Below, piece after piece: positions 51,926 to 62,295 of a DNA stretch of 64,000 bases. Under the pieces are notes generated by a model, which searched no databases, had not been told where the DNA came from, and saw only the letters and a list, made by a program, of their open reading frames with translations. How positions within the stretch are numbered: position 1 is the stretch's first letter; each line of letters begins with the position of its first letter. Location of the stretch: assembly GCA_022486815.1 (NCBI GenBank), contig JAKVJW010000002.1:62001-126000 (forward strand). The letters are read 5' to 3'. A program made the translations under genes and the position numbers. Source of the DNA: Prevotella sp. (GTDB lineage Bacteria > Bacteroidota > Bacteroidia > Bacteroidales > Bacteroidaceae).

Positions 51926-54043
51926 ATGATGTTACGATCAATCTTACTCCTGTTTGCACTCTCTGCCAGTGGCCTGTCCATGGCACAAAACATTCATTTG
52001 AATACACAGAAAGATACGGTGGTGCATCTGGCAGGTGTGACAGCCACAGCGAGAAAAACAGAGTGGAAATCAGACGGGGTAATAGTCCATGTGTCTCCTT
52101 CCGAAACTAAAACGGTAAATGAAATCCTACGCCAGTCTCCGGGTGTAAGCGTGACGGACAAAGATATTCTGATCAATGGGACCGGGGGTGTGAAAGTACT
52201 GGTCAATGACCATGAACTGAAACTCACGGGTGAAGAATTACTTAACTATCTGAAATCTGTACCGGGACAGAGTATAAGCAGGGTAGAGGTACAGCCTCAT
52301 GCAGATGCCAGTATGGGAGCAGATGACAAGGGGGGAGTCATCAAACTCTTTCTGCGGAAGAGGACTCTGGACGGATTGCAGGCGAATGTGTCTTCACGTA
52401 TCAGATTATCTCATAGGATGTATGAGTTTATGCCTTCCGTATTTATCTCGATGAGAATGGGGAAGGTCACCTTATATTCATCATTCTCTCGTCTGGTGCG
52501 TCCTGAGAATAAGGGATGCTATGAATCTGAAAGAATGTATGGAAACAAGACGGATATGCTGACAGGGAACGGGGATATTTCTGAACCCTATCATTACAAA
52601 AGATATGCTCTGGGAATGGAATGGAATATGGATTCTCTCAATAGTCTTGATGCCGATATAGAATATACAGAAGACTCGGACCGAAAACATACCATTGGGG
52701 AGTCGTCCTTAAATCTGGGAAGTGTGGTTTCCAAGAGCGAGAGTGTGCTCAGCCAGTTCAACAATCCCCGGATGTATTCTTTTACAGTAAATTACCGGAG
52801 AATGCTGGATGACCGGGGATCCTGTGCAAAAATCCTGACTGATTACATTGCCAAGCGTATCAGTAATGACAATTTCTATACCTATCATTATCCTCTCACC
52901 GGCAAGGACAGTACAAACCAACTGTTGCAGAATATTGACTATGATATTTTTTCGGAAGATGTTTCTCTGAAAAAGGTTTTCCTCCATGAATCCTATTTAC
53001 AGACAGGATTGAAATATACCTATACACAGATGAAAGATCTTTCTTTGCAGACTGTGCTGAAATACCATGAACATATAGGAGCAGCGTATGCCATGTTCGG
53101 TTTTGAAAAAGAGCACTGGAATGTGAATGGGGGACTGCGTATGGAGTATATGCGTGCACGTGATGCTACGGGACTTATTGATAAGAGATGCCTTGACCTG
53201 TTTCCACACCTCAATGTCAACTATTCCTTTGATGACATGAAGAAGTTGATGCTGATCATGCAATATGCCAAAACGATAGAGCGGCCTGACTTCTATGCCA
53301 TGAATCCCACACGGGTACAATCGTCAGAGTATGCTTATTCCGTTGGAAATCCTTACTTGAAGCCTACCTACGGCCATCATGTCAACGCTACATTCGTTTA
53401 CGACTATCGTTATACCTTCACGCTGGGTGCCAATTTCTATCAGGATATGATCCGGCCCTACAGCCGTCATGATGCAGGGAACAAACTGGAAGACTATGTC
53501 ACCTACGAAAACCATTCACATGAGAATCATTTCTTTATCGCGGTGACAGCTCCGTTTAACCTAGGCAACCTGATGAGACTGACTACTAATTTCACCGGCG
53601 TGAGACAACAGATACAAAAAAACGCAGGTGACAAAAGTACCGGACATTATCTGGTATTTGCAGATGCGCTGCTACAAGCAAGAATAAACAGTCTTGCTAC
53701 TATAGAACTGGAATATAACATGCATAGCCGCCTGTATACGAGCAACAGTCAGATTGGATCTATACATCTGGTTAATGCTTCCGTAAAGCATGAATTCCTG
53801 AATGGGAAGCTAACCGTATCAGCGGGCATTGACGATATACTGAATCAGCAAAACCGCTACCGGATGATTTTAGACACCTATACCACTAACACTCATATCA
53901 ACATGGCAGAAAGCGGCAGGGTAGTGAAACTGACTGTCAGTTGGAACATTAACAGGGGAAAGAAAGTAAAGGAAGACACAATAGAAAAGAGTGCGTCTGC
54001 AGAGCGGGAACGGCTGGAAATGACAAAAAAAGGCTATAAGTAA
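51926..54043 (+). CDS. TonB-dependent receptor-like outer membrane protein
   Basis: 705 residues, signal peptide ending SMAQ. A plug-like domain (VNEILRQSPGVSVTDKD, GGVKVLVNDHELKLTGEE, SISRVEVQPHADASMGADDKGG) is followed by a large C-terminal barrel of the OMP_b-brl_3 type. The N-terminal carboxypeptidase-like domain common in this group is absent. The ligand is unknown; the palindromes upstream suggest control by a dimeric repressor, perhaps a metal or haem sensor. It forms an operon with the DUF2141 gene. Confidence 0.88.
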   Translation: MMLRSILLLFALSASGLSMAQNIHLNTQKDTVVHLAGVTATARKTEWKSDGVIVHVSPSETKTVNEILRQSPGVSVTDKDILINGTGGVKVLVNDHELKLTGEELLNYLKSVPGQSISRVEVQPHADASMGADDKGGVIKLFLRKRTLDGLQANVSSRIRLSHRMYEFMPSVFISMRMGKVTLYSSFSRLVRPENKGCYESERMYGNKTDMLTGNGDISEPYHYKRYALGMEWNMDSLNSLDADIEYTEDSDRKHTIGESSLNLGSVVSKSESVLSQFNNPRMYSFTVNYRRMLDDRGSCAKILTDYIAKRISNDNFYTYHYPLTGKDSTNQLLQNIDYDIFSEDVSLKKVFLHESYLQTGLKYTYTQMKDLSLQTVLKYHEHIGAAYAMFGFEKEHWNVNGGLRMEYMRARDATGLIDKRCLDLFPHLNVNYSFDDMKKLMLIMQYAKTIERPDFYAMNPTRVQSSEYAYSVGNPYLKPTYGHHVNATFVYDYRYTFTLGANFYQDMIRPYSRHDAGNKLEDYVTYENHSHENHFFIAVTAPFNLGNLMRLTTNFTGVRQQIQKNAGDKSTGHYLVFADALLQARINSLATIELEYNMHSRLYTSNSQIGSIHLVNASVKHEFLNGKLTVSAGIDDILNQQNRYRMILDTYTTNTHINMAESGRVVKLTVSWNINRGKKVKEDTIEKSASAERERLEMTKKGYK

Positions 54044-54214
54044 TTTGACTTTTATCATAGAAATATCGAAATCTTTTCCTGTGTATCAGACTAAACTGAA
54101 AAATGATAGTACCCAGAACAAGATTGTCTACATTCTTTTTTCAAATCACTTATAGCTTTTTCTTCAAGCAAATGAACGAACACTTTGACAACTTATCTAT
54201 AATGGGCCATAACC

Positions 54215-55366
54215 CTAATTAAGATATTTGTTGGCAGCCTCTTCAATAGCCTGCCCCCTAAGGCCACGTTCTAAGACCTTTCCGTCAGGGCCAAAGAGAA
54301 TAATCTCAGGAATACCAGTAATACCGTAGGCTTCAGAACCGATAGATTGGGCATTGAAGATCTGAGGATACTCGATACCCAGTTCTTTGATGGCCTTCTT
54401 CGTATCTTCAGGCTTATCCCATGTTGCTACACCGACAACGTCGAATTTGGCTCCCTTATACTTATTATATACGTTAATCAGGTTAGGTATCTCGCTGCGG
54501 CAAGGACCACACCAACTTGCCCAGAAATCGACAATTACATATTTTCCTTTACCGACATAATCTGAAAGCTTTTGTAGTTTTCCGTCATATTCAACTTGGA
54601 TATCTTTAAACATCATACCTTCGCCTGTAGCCTTTGCAACCACTTTCATCTCTTCCTCATGTTTCTGTTGTTTCTGTTGCTCAACGATAAGCCCATGAAA
54701 CAATTTTCCGTCAAGGCCATTCTTTACAGAATTACGTGCAATATCCCATGTCTTTCCAAAACTATAATTCATAGTAAAATAAGCAATTGTCCCTGCTTCA
54801 TCATTATGTTCTTTAAGATACTCATGGGCATAATGGTTATACTCATTATACATATCCATGTATTTCCTGTCCAGTTCAGCTAACTCTTTATCACGTTCCT
54901 CTGATTTAGGCTGATCACTTATATCCGTATATTTTTTTTCAAAAGTCCTATATTTATTATCATGAGGTCCGAAATAGCTATCAGCAGCATTCCATTGCCG
55001 ATAGAATTTAGATCCATTCAAGACGAAAGAACCATTTTGCACATTTAATAATGCTTTCTCGCCAGGCACAAACGGAAAATCCATATAGACGCTGCAAAGA
55101 GAGCCATCATCGAATATTGCACGAACATGAGCCATACGAGGCTGTTTCATTTTTATACTATAAACAAATTTGTGATTCTTTATTTCTACTGAATCAGTAG
55201 GTTTATTGTCAAAAGATCCATCATCTTTAGCGATATAGATGTAATATCTTACATCATGGAGAGCTTTTGCGACAGTTCCTTGGAGATTAAATGTTTTTTG
55301 GGCAAACACTTGTGCAGGTATAATGGCCACGGCTGTCAGAACTAAGGATAATAATATTTTTTTCAT
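54215..55366 (-). CDS. TlpA-like thiol-disulfide oxidoreductase with DUF4369 domain
   Basis: 383 residues. Signal peptide MKKILLSLVLTAVAIIPAQV; N-terminal DUF4369 domain (about 25-130: FNLQGTVAKALHDVRYYIYI); a charged helical linker; a C-terminal thioredoxin domain with FWASWCGPCRSEIPN and the cis-proline ITGIPEIILFG. A periplasmic reductase of the AhpC/TSA-TlpA type common in Bacteroidetes. A TATCTTTG -7 box is on the minus strand at 55391-55398. Confidence 0.93.
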   Translation of the reverse strand: MKKILLSLVLTAVAIIPAQVFAQKTFNLQGTVAKALHDVRYYIYIAKDDGSFDNKPTDSVEIKNHKFVYSIKMKQPRMAHVRAIFDDGSLCSVYMDFPFVPGEKALLNVQNGSFVLNGSKFYRQWNAADSYFGPHDNKYRTFEKKYTDISDQPKSEERDKELAELDRKYMDMYNEYNHYAHEYLKEHNDEAGTIAYFTMNYSFGKTWDIARNSVKNGLDGKLFHGLIVEQQKQQKHEEEMKVVAKATGEGMMFKDIQVEYDGKLQKLSDYVGKGKYVIVDFWASWCGPCRSEIPNLINVYNKYKGAKFDVVGVATWDKPEDTKKAIKELGIEYPQIFNAQSIGSEAYGITGIPEIILFGPDGKVLERGLRGQAIEEAANKYLN

Positions 55367-55619
55367 AAGTAAAAATTTAAAATTACTCTACAAAGATAGC
55401 AGATATTATCCATTTACATTATTGTTTTTGTATCATACTTTTTGTATCATGATACAAAGAAATTGGACACATTCATTATATATCAATACTAGTTACAAAG
55501 AATTGATAATCCTGTTGTACAAGAACTTAAAAATCATCTAAATATAGGAGGAGCGCAAAGAAAGACCTGAGCGGTAATAATTTTTCGGCTTTGTTTTATC
55601 TGAAAAACAAAAAAAATTG

Positions 55620-55627
55620 TATATTTG
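55620..55627 (+). promoter_or_regulatory. -7 element of the susC-susD pair
   Basis: TATATTTG, 38 bases before ATG 55666. The nearest TTTG box is too far (26 bases). The 55399-55619 stretch shows no gene. Confidence 0.5.
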
Positions 55628-55665
55628 TATTCAGTTTACAATAGTACCTAATAAAATTCTGATCC

Positions 55666-58386
55666 ATGCAGAAAGAACGAATACAATCCATGACAAAGAC
55701 TTTAAGATGTACATTATTTATAATGCTTTTCAGCACCTCAACAATTACCCAGGGACAGAAGAAGAACACAATTATCAAATTAGACACCATTCCCGTTATT
55801 GGTTCAGCAGCCTTACTCGGGGAGCAGCAGATGAACAAAGGGCTTGTGCAGAATGCTCTTGATGCTATTTCAGGTAAAACTGCCGGTGTGAATATAGAGT
55901 CCTCCGGAGCCAATCGTATAGCCATGCTCAATAGTGTCCGTGTGCGTGGTACCACTTCCCTTACAGGAGGGAATGATCCACTTGTCATCATTGATGGGGT
56001 CTATTCTGACCTTACGGCACTTGCGACTGTTTATCCAGCCGATATTAAAAATTTTACTATTCTTAAGAATGCTTCCGAGACCGCACAGTTTGGATCGCGT
56101 GGTGCTTCCGGTGTTATCGAGGTCCAGACGAAACGTGGACATGGGGGCAAGTTTCAGATAGCATACGATTGTAATGTGGGTGCTGAGATGAGATATAAAT
56201 ATCTGGATATGCTCAATGCAACAGATTACGCAGCTACAGCCAAGAATCTGGGTATAGATTACAACGACCTTGGGTTCAACACCAATTTTCAGAAGAAGAT
56301 CAGCCGTACAGGACAGATCGAGGATCACCACATTGCATTCAGTGGTGGTACAGACCAGTCAAATTACCGTGCATCTCTCGGCATGATGAGTAATCAGACC
56401 ATTATCAAGTCAAAGAACTATGATAATTTTGTAGCAAAACTCGATATTTCCCAGTTGGCTTTCGACAATAGGATGAAGATTGATTTTGGTGTATTTGGGT
56501 CATCACAGAAAGATAATAATATCTATGATACTCAAATCCTGTTTTATTCAGCAGCTGCCATGAATCCCACCTATCCATACGGAACCTATAATGGAAGTTA
56601 TGTAAAGAATGGTACGGCCTCGCAGATCAACCCTCCCGGTGCCTTGATTCAGGAATGCAATGATAACAAGGATCTCAACTTCAATACCCATCTCCAACTG
56701 TCTTATACGCTGCCATACGGTATGAAACTGACGGCCCTTGGTGCTTATTCCTACAGTTCGATGGAGAATGACAAGTTTGCACCGACATGGGTGTGGGCCC
56801 AAGGCCTTGCCTATAGAGGAGAGACGAAGTCGGAAGAGTTGATGGGACATATAGACTTGAACTGGAATCATACCTGGAATATTCATCATATTAATGCTAC
56901 ACTGGAAGGCGAGTATCAGAAAGAAAAGACCACAGCCTTTTGGACACAGGTCAAAGGTTTTACTTCCAATGACTTCGGATACAATAACCTTGCCGCTGGA
57001 TCGACGATACCGTATGGAGGAACAGGCAGCAGTTATCAGGATCCCAAACTGGCCTCTGCTATGCTGATAGCATCTTACACACTTCTTGACCGGTATTCCC
57101 TGGATGCTTCAATGCGTGCTGACGCTTCTTCGATGGTTGGGAAAAACCATACCTGTGGCTTTTTCCCTTCAGTATCCCTCTCCTGGGATATGAAGGCAGA
57201 AAAGTTTCTGCAGAATATTCCAGAGATCTACATGTTGAAACTTCGTACGGGTTATGGACGTACCGGCAACCTGGGTGCCATCAGTTCATATCTTACACTC
57301 AACAGCCGAGAACCAGTTGGGGTTGTCTCCTATAATGGCACACCGACCGTTACTATGGGTGAGTTGCGCAATAGTAATCCTGACTTGAAATGGGAAACGA
57401 GAAGTACCTTTAATATAGGACTGGATATAGGGCTCCTCAATAACCGAATTTTGCTGACGCCTGAATACTATTATTCCAAGACCACAGACATGCTCTATGA
57501 ATATGATGTACCTGTACCGAATTATGCTTTTGATAAATTGCTGGCTAATATAGGTTCTATGTCAAACAGTGGTTTTGAACTCGGTATAGGCCTTGTACCG
57601 ATTTCCAAAAAAGACATGGAACTTAACATCAATGTCAACATGTCCTGGCAGAAAAACAAGTTGATATCCTTGAGCGGCAACTATAAAGGTAATCACATGT
57701 CAGCATCGAATATCACACCGCTCGGAAGTTTGAACGGTGCCGGCCTGCATGGTGGTGATTCCAATATTCTCTATCAGATTGTCGGCCAGTCGCTGGGTGT
57801 TTTTTATCTGCCTCACTGCACAGGGATTGTTGATGATGGAAAAGGACATAAGAAATACCAGGTAGCTGATCTGAATCATGATGGCAAGGTTGATCTAAGT
57901 GATAATAGTGCTGACAGATACATCGCCGGACAAGCTACACCGAAGATGACTTTGGGCTCTAATATCAGTTTTCGTTACAAGAACTACGACATCACCTTGC
58001 AGATGAACGGTGCTTTCGGACATAAGATATTTAATGCTACGGCACTTAGTTATATGAATATGTCAAGTTTCCCGGACTATAATGTTTTCAAAAAGGCTCC
58101 TTCCACCAATATCGTTGACCAGAAAGTAACCGACTATTGGCTGAAGAGTGCAGACTACCTTAATATCGATTATGTCACTTTAGGTTGGAATGTACCTGTC
58201 AAGTGCAAATACATCAGTAACCTGAGACTCTCATGCAGCATTAACAATTTAGTAACGTTTACCCATTATAATGGACTTACTCCGATGATAAACAGTTATA
58301 TCGTAAACAACACACTTGGAATTGATGACAAGCGTAGTTATCCGGTCTATCGCACTTTCTCTGTCGGTGTGAATGTACAATTTTAA
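55666..58386 (+). CDS. SusC/RagA family TonB-linked outer membrane protein
   Basis: 906 residues (890 from the alternative ATG at 55690 that precedes TKTLRCTLFIMLFSTSTI). The plug domain begins almost at once (LVQNALDAISGKTAGVNIES, VRGTTSLTGGNDPLVIIDGV), so the usual 80-90 residue carboxypeptidase-regulatory domain is missing. The barrel follows and ends TFSVGVNVQF. SusC proteins import glycans or peptides with a SusD lid, encoded eight bases downstream. No glycosidase or regulator adjoins, so the substrate is unknown. Confidence 0.93.
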   Translation: MQKERIQSMTKTLRCTLFIMLFSTSTITQGQKKNTIIKLDTIPVIGSAALLGEQQMNKGLVQNALDAISGKTAGVNIESSGANRIAMLNSVRVRGTTSLTGGNDPLVIIDGVYSDLTALATVYPADIKNFTILKNASETAQFGSRGASGVIEVQTKRGHGGKFQIAYDCNVGAEMRYKYLDMLNATDYAATAKNLGIDYNDLGFNTNFQKKISRTGQIEDHHIAFSGGTDQSNYRASLGMMSNQTIIKSKNYDNFVAKLDISQLAFDNRMKIDFGVFGSSQKDNNIYDTQILFYSAAAMNPTYPYGTYNGSYVKNGTASQINPPGALIQECNDNKDLNFNTHLQLSYTLPYGMKLTALGAYSYSSMENDKFAPTWVWAQGLAYRGETKSEELMGHIDLNWNHTWNIHHINATLEGEYQKEKTTAFWTQVKGFTSNDFGYNNLAAGSTIPYGGTGSSYQDPKLASAMLIASYTLLDRYSLDASMRADASSMVGKNHTCGFFPSVSLSWDMKAEKFLQNIPEIYMLKLRTGYGRTGNLGAISSYLTLNSREPVGVVSYNGTPTVTMGELRNSNPDLKWETRSTFNIGLDIGLLNNRILLTPEYYYSKTTDMLYEYDVPVPNYAFDKLLANIGSMSNSGFELGIGLVPISKKDMELNINVNMSWQKNKLISLSGNYKGNHMSASNITPLGSLNGAGLHGGDSNILYQIVGQSLGVFYLPHCTGIVDDGKGHKKYQVADLNHDGKVDLSDNSADRYIAGQATPKMTLGSNISFRYKNYDITLQMNGAFGHKIFNATALSYMNMSSFPDYNVFKKAPSTNIVDQKVTDYWLKSADYLNIDYVTLGWNVPVKCKYISNLRLSCSINNLVTFTHYNGLTPMINSYIVNNTLGIDDKRSYPVYRTFSVGVNVQF

Positions 58387-58394
58387 ATTTAGCC

Positions 58395-60056
58395 ATGAAA
58401 CAACTTTCTTACCTGATATTACTATTCCCCTTGCTGCTCGTTTCTTGTCTTGATGAAACCGCAAAAGATCGTCTGACTGAAGATGAAACTTATACTTCAG
58501 CATCTTCTCTCTATATTAATGCTGTTGCCACCTTATATAATTATATTGGCGGCAACCAGGATAGCCAGGGGTTGCAAGGTACTTATCGTGGTGTATACGA
58601 TTATAATACCTTTAGCAGTGACGAAGCTATCATTCCTATCCGTGGCGGTGACTGGTATGATGGGGGATTCTGGGAAAACCTCTATACCCATAACTGGTCT
58701 GCCAGTGATGAATCACTTTACAACACCTGGCAGTATCTTTACAAGGTAGTGGTACTCTGTAATCAGTCACTTGCCATAATTGACAAGAACAAATCCTTAC
58801 TTACCGATATACAGTATCAGTCTTTCAGGGCAGAAGTCAGAGCTCTGAGAGCACTTTACTATGCTTATATCATGGATATGTATGGCAATGTGCCCATAGC
58901 CAGTAGTACGGATACAAATAATACAACCGGGGAGAATGCAAAGCAATACTCCCGTCCTGCCGTATTTCGCTATATATTCAGTGAATTGCAGGAGGTGGAA
59001 CCTTTGCTCCCTGATGAACATAGTAACTATGAAGGTAAATATTATGGGCGTGTCACTCGTCCTGTAGCCAATTTCATACTTGCAAAATTAGCTTTAAATG
59101 CGGAAATATACTCTGATTCGATATGGACAGATAACCATCAACCGGATGGTAAGAATATTTTCTTTACGGTGGATGGCAAGCATCTCAATGCCTGGCAGAC
59201 CTGCATTGCCTATTGCGACAAGATAAAGGATGAGGGGTATACTCTGGCAAATAATTATGCCAGCAATTTTTACATCCACAATCAAAATTCGCCGGAGAAC
59301 ATCTTTACTATTCCAATGGATAAGACACTGTATAGCAACCAATATCAATATCTGTTTCGCTCCCGCCATTATGCTCAAGGCAGTGCCATGGGGATGGCAT
59401 CTGAGAATGGTACGTGTGCTACTATCTCTACCATCCATGCTTACGGTTATGGTACAGATAGTGTGGATACCCGTTATGCGATCAATTTCTTTTCTGACAC
59501 GGTCAGAATCAATGGTGATATCGTAAAACTTGATAATGGAAAGCCTTTGGTATACAAGCCTCTGGAAGTAAAAACAGACCTTACGGGTAGCCCATACATG
59601 CAGACTGCTGGGGCAAGGGAGAAAAAGTATGAGACTGACCTTACCGCTTATAATGATGGAAAGAATATTGATAATGATATTGTGCTCTATCGCTATGCCG
59701 ATGTTTTGCTCATGAAGGCTGAAGCTGAAGTGCGTAATGGGGGAGACGGAGATCAAGAATTGAATGAGGTGCGGAGTAGGGCGGGCATGCCTTATCGCAA
59801 AGCAACATTAGAAAATATTCTAACAGAACGATTATTGGAATTGATGTGGGAAGGCTGGCGTCGTCAAGACTTGATCCGTTTTGATCTCTTTCATAAGAGT
59901 TATGACCTGAGGACAGCTTCTGAAAAAGAGGCTGATCGCCATACTATTGTTTTTCCTATACCGCAAAAGGTTTTGGACTTGAATCCTTCGTTTATACAAA
60001 ATAAAGGATATTATAAAGAAATATCAGAGGCAAACGAAAAATTCGGCTGCCCCTGA
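58395..60056 (+). CDS. SusD/RagB family nutrient-binding lipoprotein
   Basis: 553 residues. Lipoprotein signal MKQLSYLILLFPLLLVSC with Cys18 for lipidation; SusD helices (QYQSFRAEVRALRALYYAYI, MDMYGNVPIA); C-terminal RagB-like end with YRYADVLLMKAEAEVRNGG, LTERLLELMWEGWRRQDLIR and FPIPQKVLDLNP. Forms the surface lid over the SusC barrel and binds the imported ligand. Confidence 0.95.
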   Translation: MKQLSYLILLFPLLLVSCLDETAKDRLTEDETYTSASSLYINAVATLYNYIGGNQDSQGLQGTYRGVYDYNTFSSDEAIIPIRGGDWYDGGFWENLYTHNWSASDESLYNTWQYLYKVVVLCNQSLAIIDKNKSLLTDIQYQSFRAEVRALRALYYAYIMDMYGNVPIASSTDTNNTTGENAKQYSRPAVFRYIFSELQEVEPLLPDEHSNYEGKYYGRVTRPVANFILAKLALNAEIYSDSIWTDNHQPDGKNIFFTVDGKHLNAWQTCIAYCDKIKDEGYTLANNYASNFYIHNQNSPENIFTIPMDKTLYSNQYQYLFRSRHYAQGSAMGMASENGTCATISTIHAYGYGTDSVDTRYAINFFSDTVRINGDIVKLDNGKPLVYKPLEVKTDLTGSPYMQTAGAREKKYETDLTAYNDGKNIDNDIVLYRYADVLLMKAEAEVRNGGDGDQELNEVRSRAGMPYRKATLENILTERLLELMWEGWRRQDLIRFDLFHKSYDLRTASEKEADRHTIVFPIPQKVLDLNPSFIQNKGYYKEISEANEKFGCP

Positions 60057-60096
60057 TCCTTTTTTAAATAATTACGAAAAACTCCAACCTTTTTAC

Positions 60097-60540
60097 CTAT
60101 TGATTATTTGGAGACGGATGGTTGTGGCCGAAAGGACCACCATGACCATGCCTAAACATCATATTCAGATAAGTCTGATACTGACTGTCTGAAAGAATAG
60201 ATTTCAACTGACTCTCATATTCCTGTCTTTTTGCCATGCGCTCTTTGATCTTAGCTTTCATCTCGTCGGTCATCTGTGGAAACCCATTCATACCGCTGCC
60301 GTCCATTTTACGAGGCCTTTTGCCAAAGGCCGGTCTCTGAAACAGGTCTTTATATTCCTTATTCAAGGCAGCTACCTTGGTTTTCTGCGCATCATTCAAC
60401 CCCAATTTGCCTGCCATCAGGTTGGTCATCTCCTCAGGCGTCATCTGCCTGGGACCTTTTTGTCCATAACTGTTGTTGCTTTGTGCCATAGCCATTGTCA
60501 TAGACAAGAGGGCTACAAATGTCAAAAGAATTTTTTTCAT
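60097..60540 (-). CDS. DUF4890-like secreted helical protein
   Basis: 147 residues from ATG 60540 (MKKILLTFVALLSMTMAMAQ, a signal peptide). The mature part is helical and rich in Lys/Met/Gln: MTPEEMTNLMAGKLGLNDAQ, KERMAKRQEYESQLKSILSD, with a His/Gly/Pro-rich tail. This resembles Spy/CpxP-like and Bacteroides DUF4890 proteins, periplasmic and possibly chaperone-like. The tail could bind metal. Monocistronic. Confidence 0.75.
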   Translation of the reverse strand: MKKILLTFVALLSMTMAMAQSNNSYGQKGPRQMTPEEMTNLMAGKLGLNDAQKTKVAALNKEYKDLFQRPAFGKRPRKMDGSGMNGFPQMTDEMKAKIKERMAKRQEYESQLKSILSDSQYQTYLNMMFRHGHGGPFGHNHPSPNNQ

Positions 60541-60685
60541 AATAGTGAGATTTAAAATAAATAGCTTTATATCTTTCACTCTTCTTAATTTTGACGTTTG
60601 AAAACCAAAAAGGTTTATTCAAGAAGATCATATTAATTATTAATATCGTCCCAGTACTTTGAAATATGATTTGAGGAATATGATG

Positions 60686-60717
60686 AAATCTCATTTTCTT
60701 TACGGGAAATGAGATTT
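60686..60717. terminator. Perfect hairpin in a divergent promoter region
   Basis: AAATCTCATTT (60686-60696) pairs with AAATGAGATTT (60707-60717). Neither flanking gene ends here, so its job is unclear; it may end a short RNA or lie in an operator. Confidence 0.4.
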
Positions 60718-60778
60718 ATCAAACCTTAAAATCTTTTATTTAACTATTTTTTATAGATTTTCAGTTTATTATTTCCTT

Positions 60779-60804
60779 AATCAGGAAGAAAGTGATTATC
60801 TTTG
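60779..60804 (+). promoter_or_regulatory. Extended promoter module, copy C
   Basis: TTAATCAGGAA, then TATCTTTG at 60797-60804. It resembles the modules at 40274 and 47979. Confidence 0.6.
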
Positions 60805-60841
60805 TCATAAATAAAAGAATTTAAGCTTAATAAAAATAATC

Positions 60842-61498
60842 ATGATCAAAAAAATTCCTATATCTATTTTTATTCTTACGATATTGGCCAGTCTATCATT
60901 GATCTCCTGTAATAAGGACGATGATAATGGCAGAAAAGTATTGACACAAGCGGAAATCGGGGAAGCTTTAAAGAATACGACCGGTGAATATACCGGACCG
61001 ATGACATTTGGAATCAACGAACCATACAAACCAAATTCAAATAGAATAAAAACAGATACTGTATTTAATATGAAATGGTCTGTAAAGAAAGATACGACTC
61101 TGACCATAGATTATATTCCTATGAAGGCTCTGGTTGACTTTATTACTGATACGGAACTGAAAGAAGCATTAATGGACGTTCAGCCACAAGCATTGACTTG
61201 CCATATCGACTTCTTCGATAATGATCCTATCCAATTTTACCTGACAAAATTCAAGCCACAAACTTACCACGTTACTTATGGTGGAAAACAGCACGAAGTA
61301 ATTATATATTATTATGATGCAAGATCTTTCAATTCTTCATGGGGTGCTTTCGATTATAAAAAATCAAATAACTTCTTTGCAAACATCTTTACAGATAAGA
61401 TAATGGTAGATGGAGTGGTAAAAGATAAAATTGGTTTTCATGTTAACGGCATCTGTGTCACAACGGAAAAGAATGGACGTCCCTTTGATATTCATTAG
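60842..61498 (+). CDS. DUF4840-like lipoprotein
   Basis: 218 residues. Lipoprotein signal ending ASLSLISC (lipidated Cys23), then a beta-rich domain with TGEYTGPMTFGINEP, YIPMKALVDFITDTEL and FHVNGICVTTEKNG. This matches the DUF4840 pattern of Bacteroidetes lipoproteins of unknown function. It has its own promoter. Confidence 0.75.
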   Translation: MIKKIPISIFILTILASLSLISCNKDDDNGRKVLTQAEIGEALKNTTGEYTGPMTFGINEPYKPNSNRIKTDTVFNMKWSVKKDTTLTIDYIPMKALVDFITDTELKEALMDVQPQALTCHIDFFDNDPIQFYLTKFKPQTYHVTYGGKQHEVIIYYYDARSFNSSWGAFDYKKSNNFFANIFTDKIMVDGVVKDKIGFHVNGICVTTEKNGRPFDIH

Positions 61499-61642
61499 TT
61501 GATCAAGAGACAAATCTGAAATATTAAAGAAAAAGATAATCGGAGCATCCCTTTTACCTAAATTTATTTTCTGAATAAGGGATTCCCCATCTATGATTTA
61601 ACTTATACACATTATATTTATCCAATAAAAAAGAATACTGAT

Positions 61643-62287
61643 ATGGAAAAGAAAAATAGTCTGATCGTTCTTATTGCTTGCATAATTTTCTCTGCATTCA
61701 GTACGAATGCTATAGCCAAAGACAAGAGAATGGTTGAACGTGGCATGAGTAAACAGGATGTTCTGGAAATCCTCGGGAAACCAAAATCTACCAGTTTCGA
61801 TCAATATTTGGAACAATGGAAATACATAAAATACGGGAGTTTGCTTGACACTAACAATCATGAAATTACCGTCGGTTTCGACCGTAACGATAAAGTAATA
61901 AGCTATCAGGATATTCTCGTTCCTGCAAATTTTGACCCAACAGACGACAGGACTGCAAATCCGTTGCCTGTACCGATGCATCCATATCCATACGGTGGCT
62001 ATTGCTTGAATGACCATGATTTCTCTATATTGTACGACAAGGTCAGCAAAGGAAACTTTGATGAGGATAAATATGATCTTATCGAAGTGGCAAGTCTGGG
62101 CTGTTACTATACTTGTGCCCAATGTGCCAGGATTATGGGATTGTTTTCCTTTGCAGATGATAAACTGAAAGCGCTAAGGTATATGGCACATCACATAGTT
62201 GATCCACAGAATGCTTACAGCATCTATCGGTTGCTCAACTTCAATGATGATAAAGAAAAGGCAGCCAAGATTATTCAAGGCAGATAA
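61643..62287 (+). CDS. Secreted protein with BamE-like N-terminal and DUF4476 C-terminal domains
   Basis: 214 residues, signal peptide ending NAIA. Residues 30-80 resemble the SmpA/BamE fold (VERGMSKQDVLEILGKPKST). The C-terminal 90 residues match DUF4476: DFSILYDKVSKGNFDEDKYD, LKALRYMAHHIVDP, YRLLNFNDDKEKAAKI. The combination suggests an envelope protein; role unknown. Confidence 0.7.
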   Translation: MEKKNSLIVLIACIIFSAFSTNAIAKDKRMVERGMSKQDVLEILGKPKSTSFDQYLEQWKYIKYGSLLDTNNHEITVGFDRNDKVISYQDILVPANFDPTDDRTANPLPVPMHPYPYGGYCLNDHDFSILYDKVSKGNFDEDKYDLIEVASLGCYYTCAQCARIMGLFSFADDKLKALRYMAHHIVDPQNAYSIYRLLNFNDDKEKAAKIIQGR

Positions 62288-62295
62288 ATCATCTT

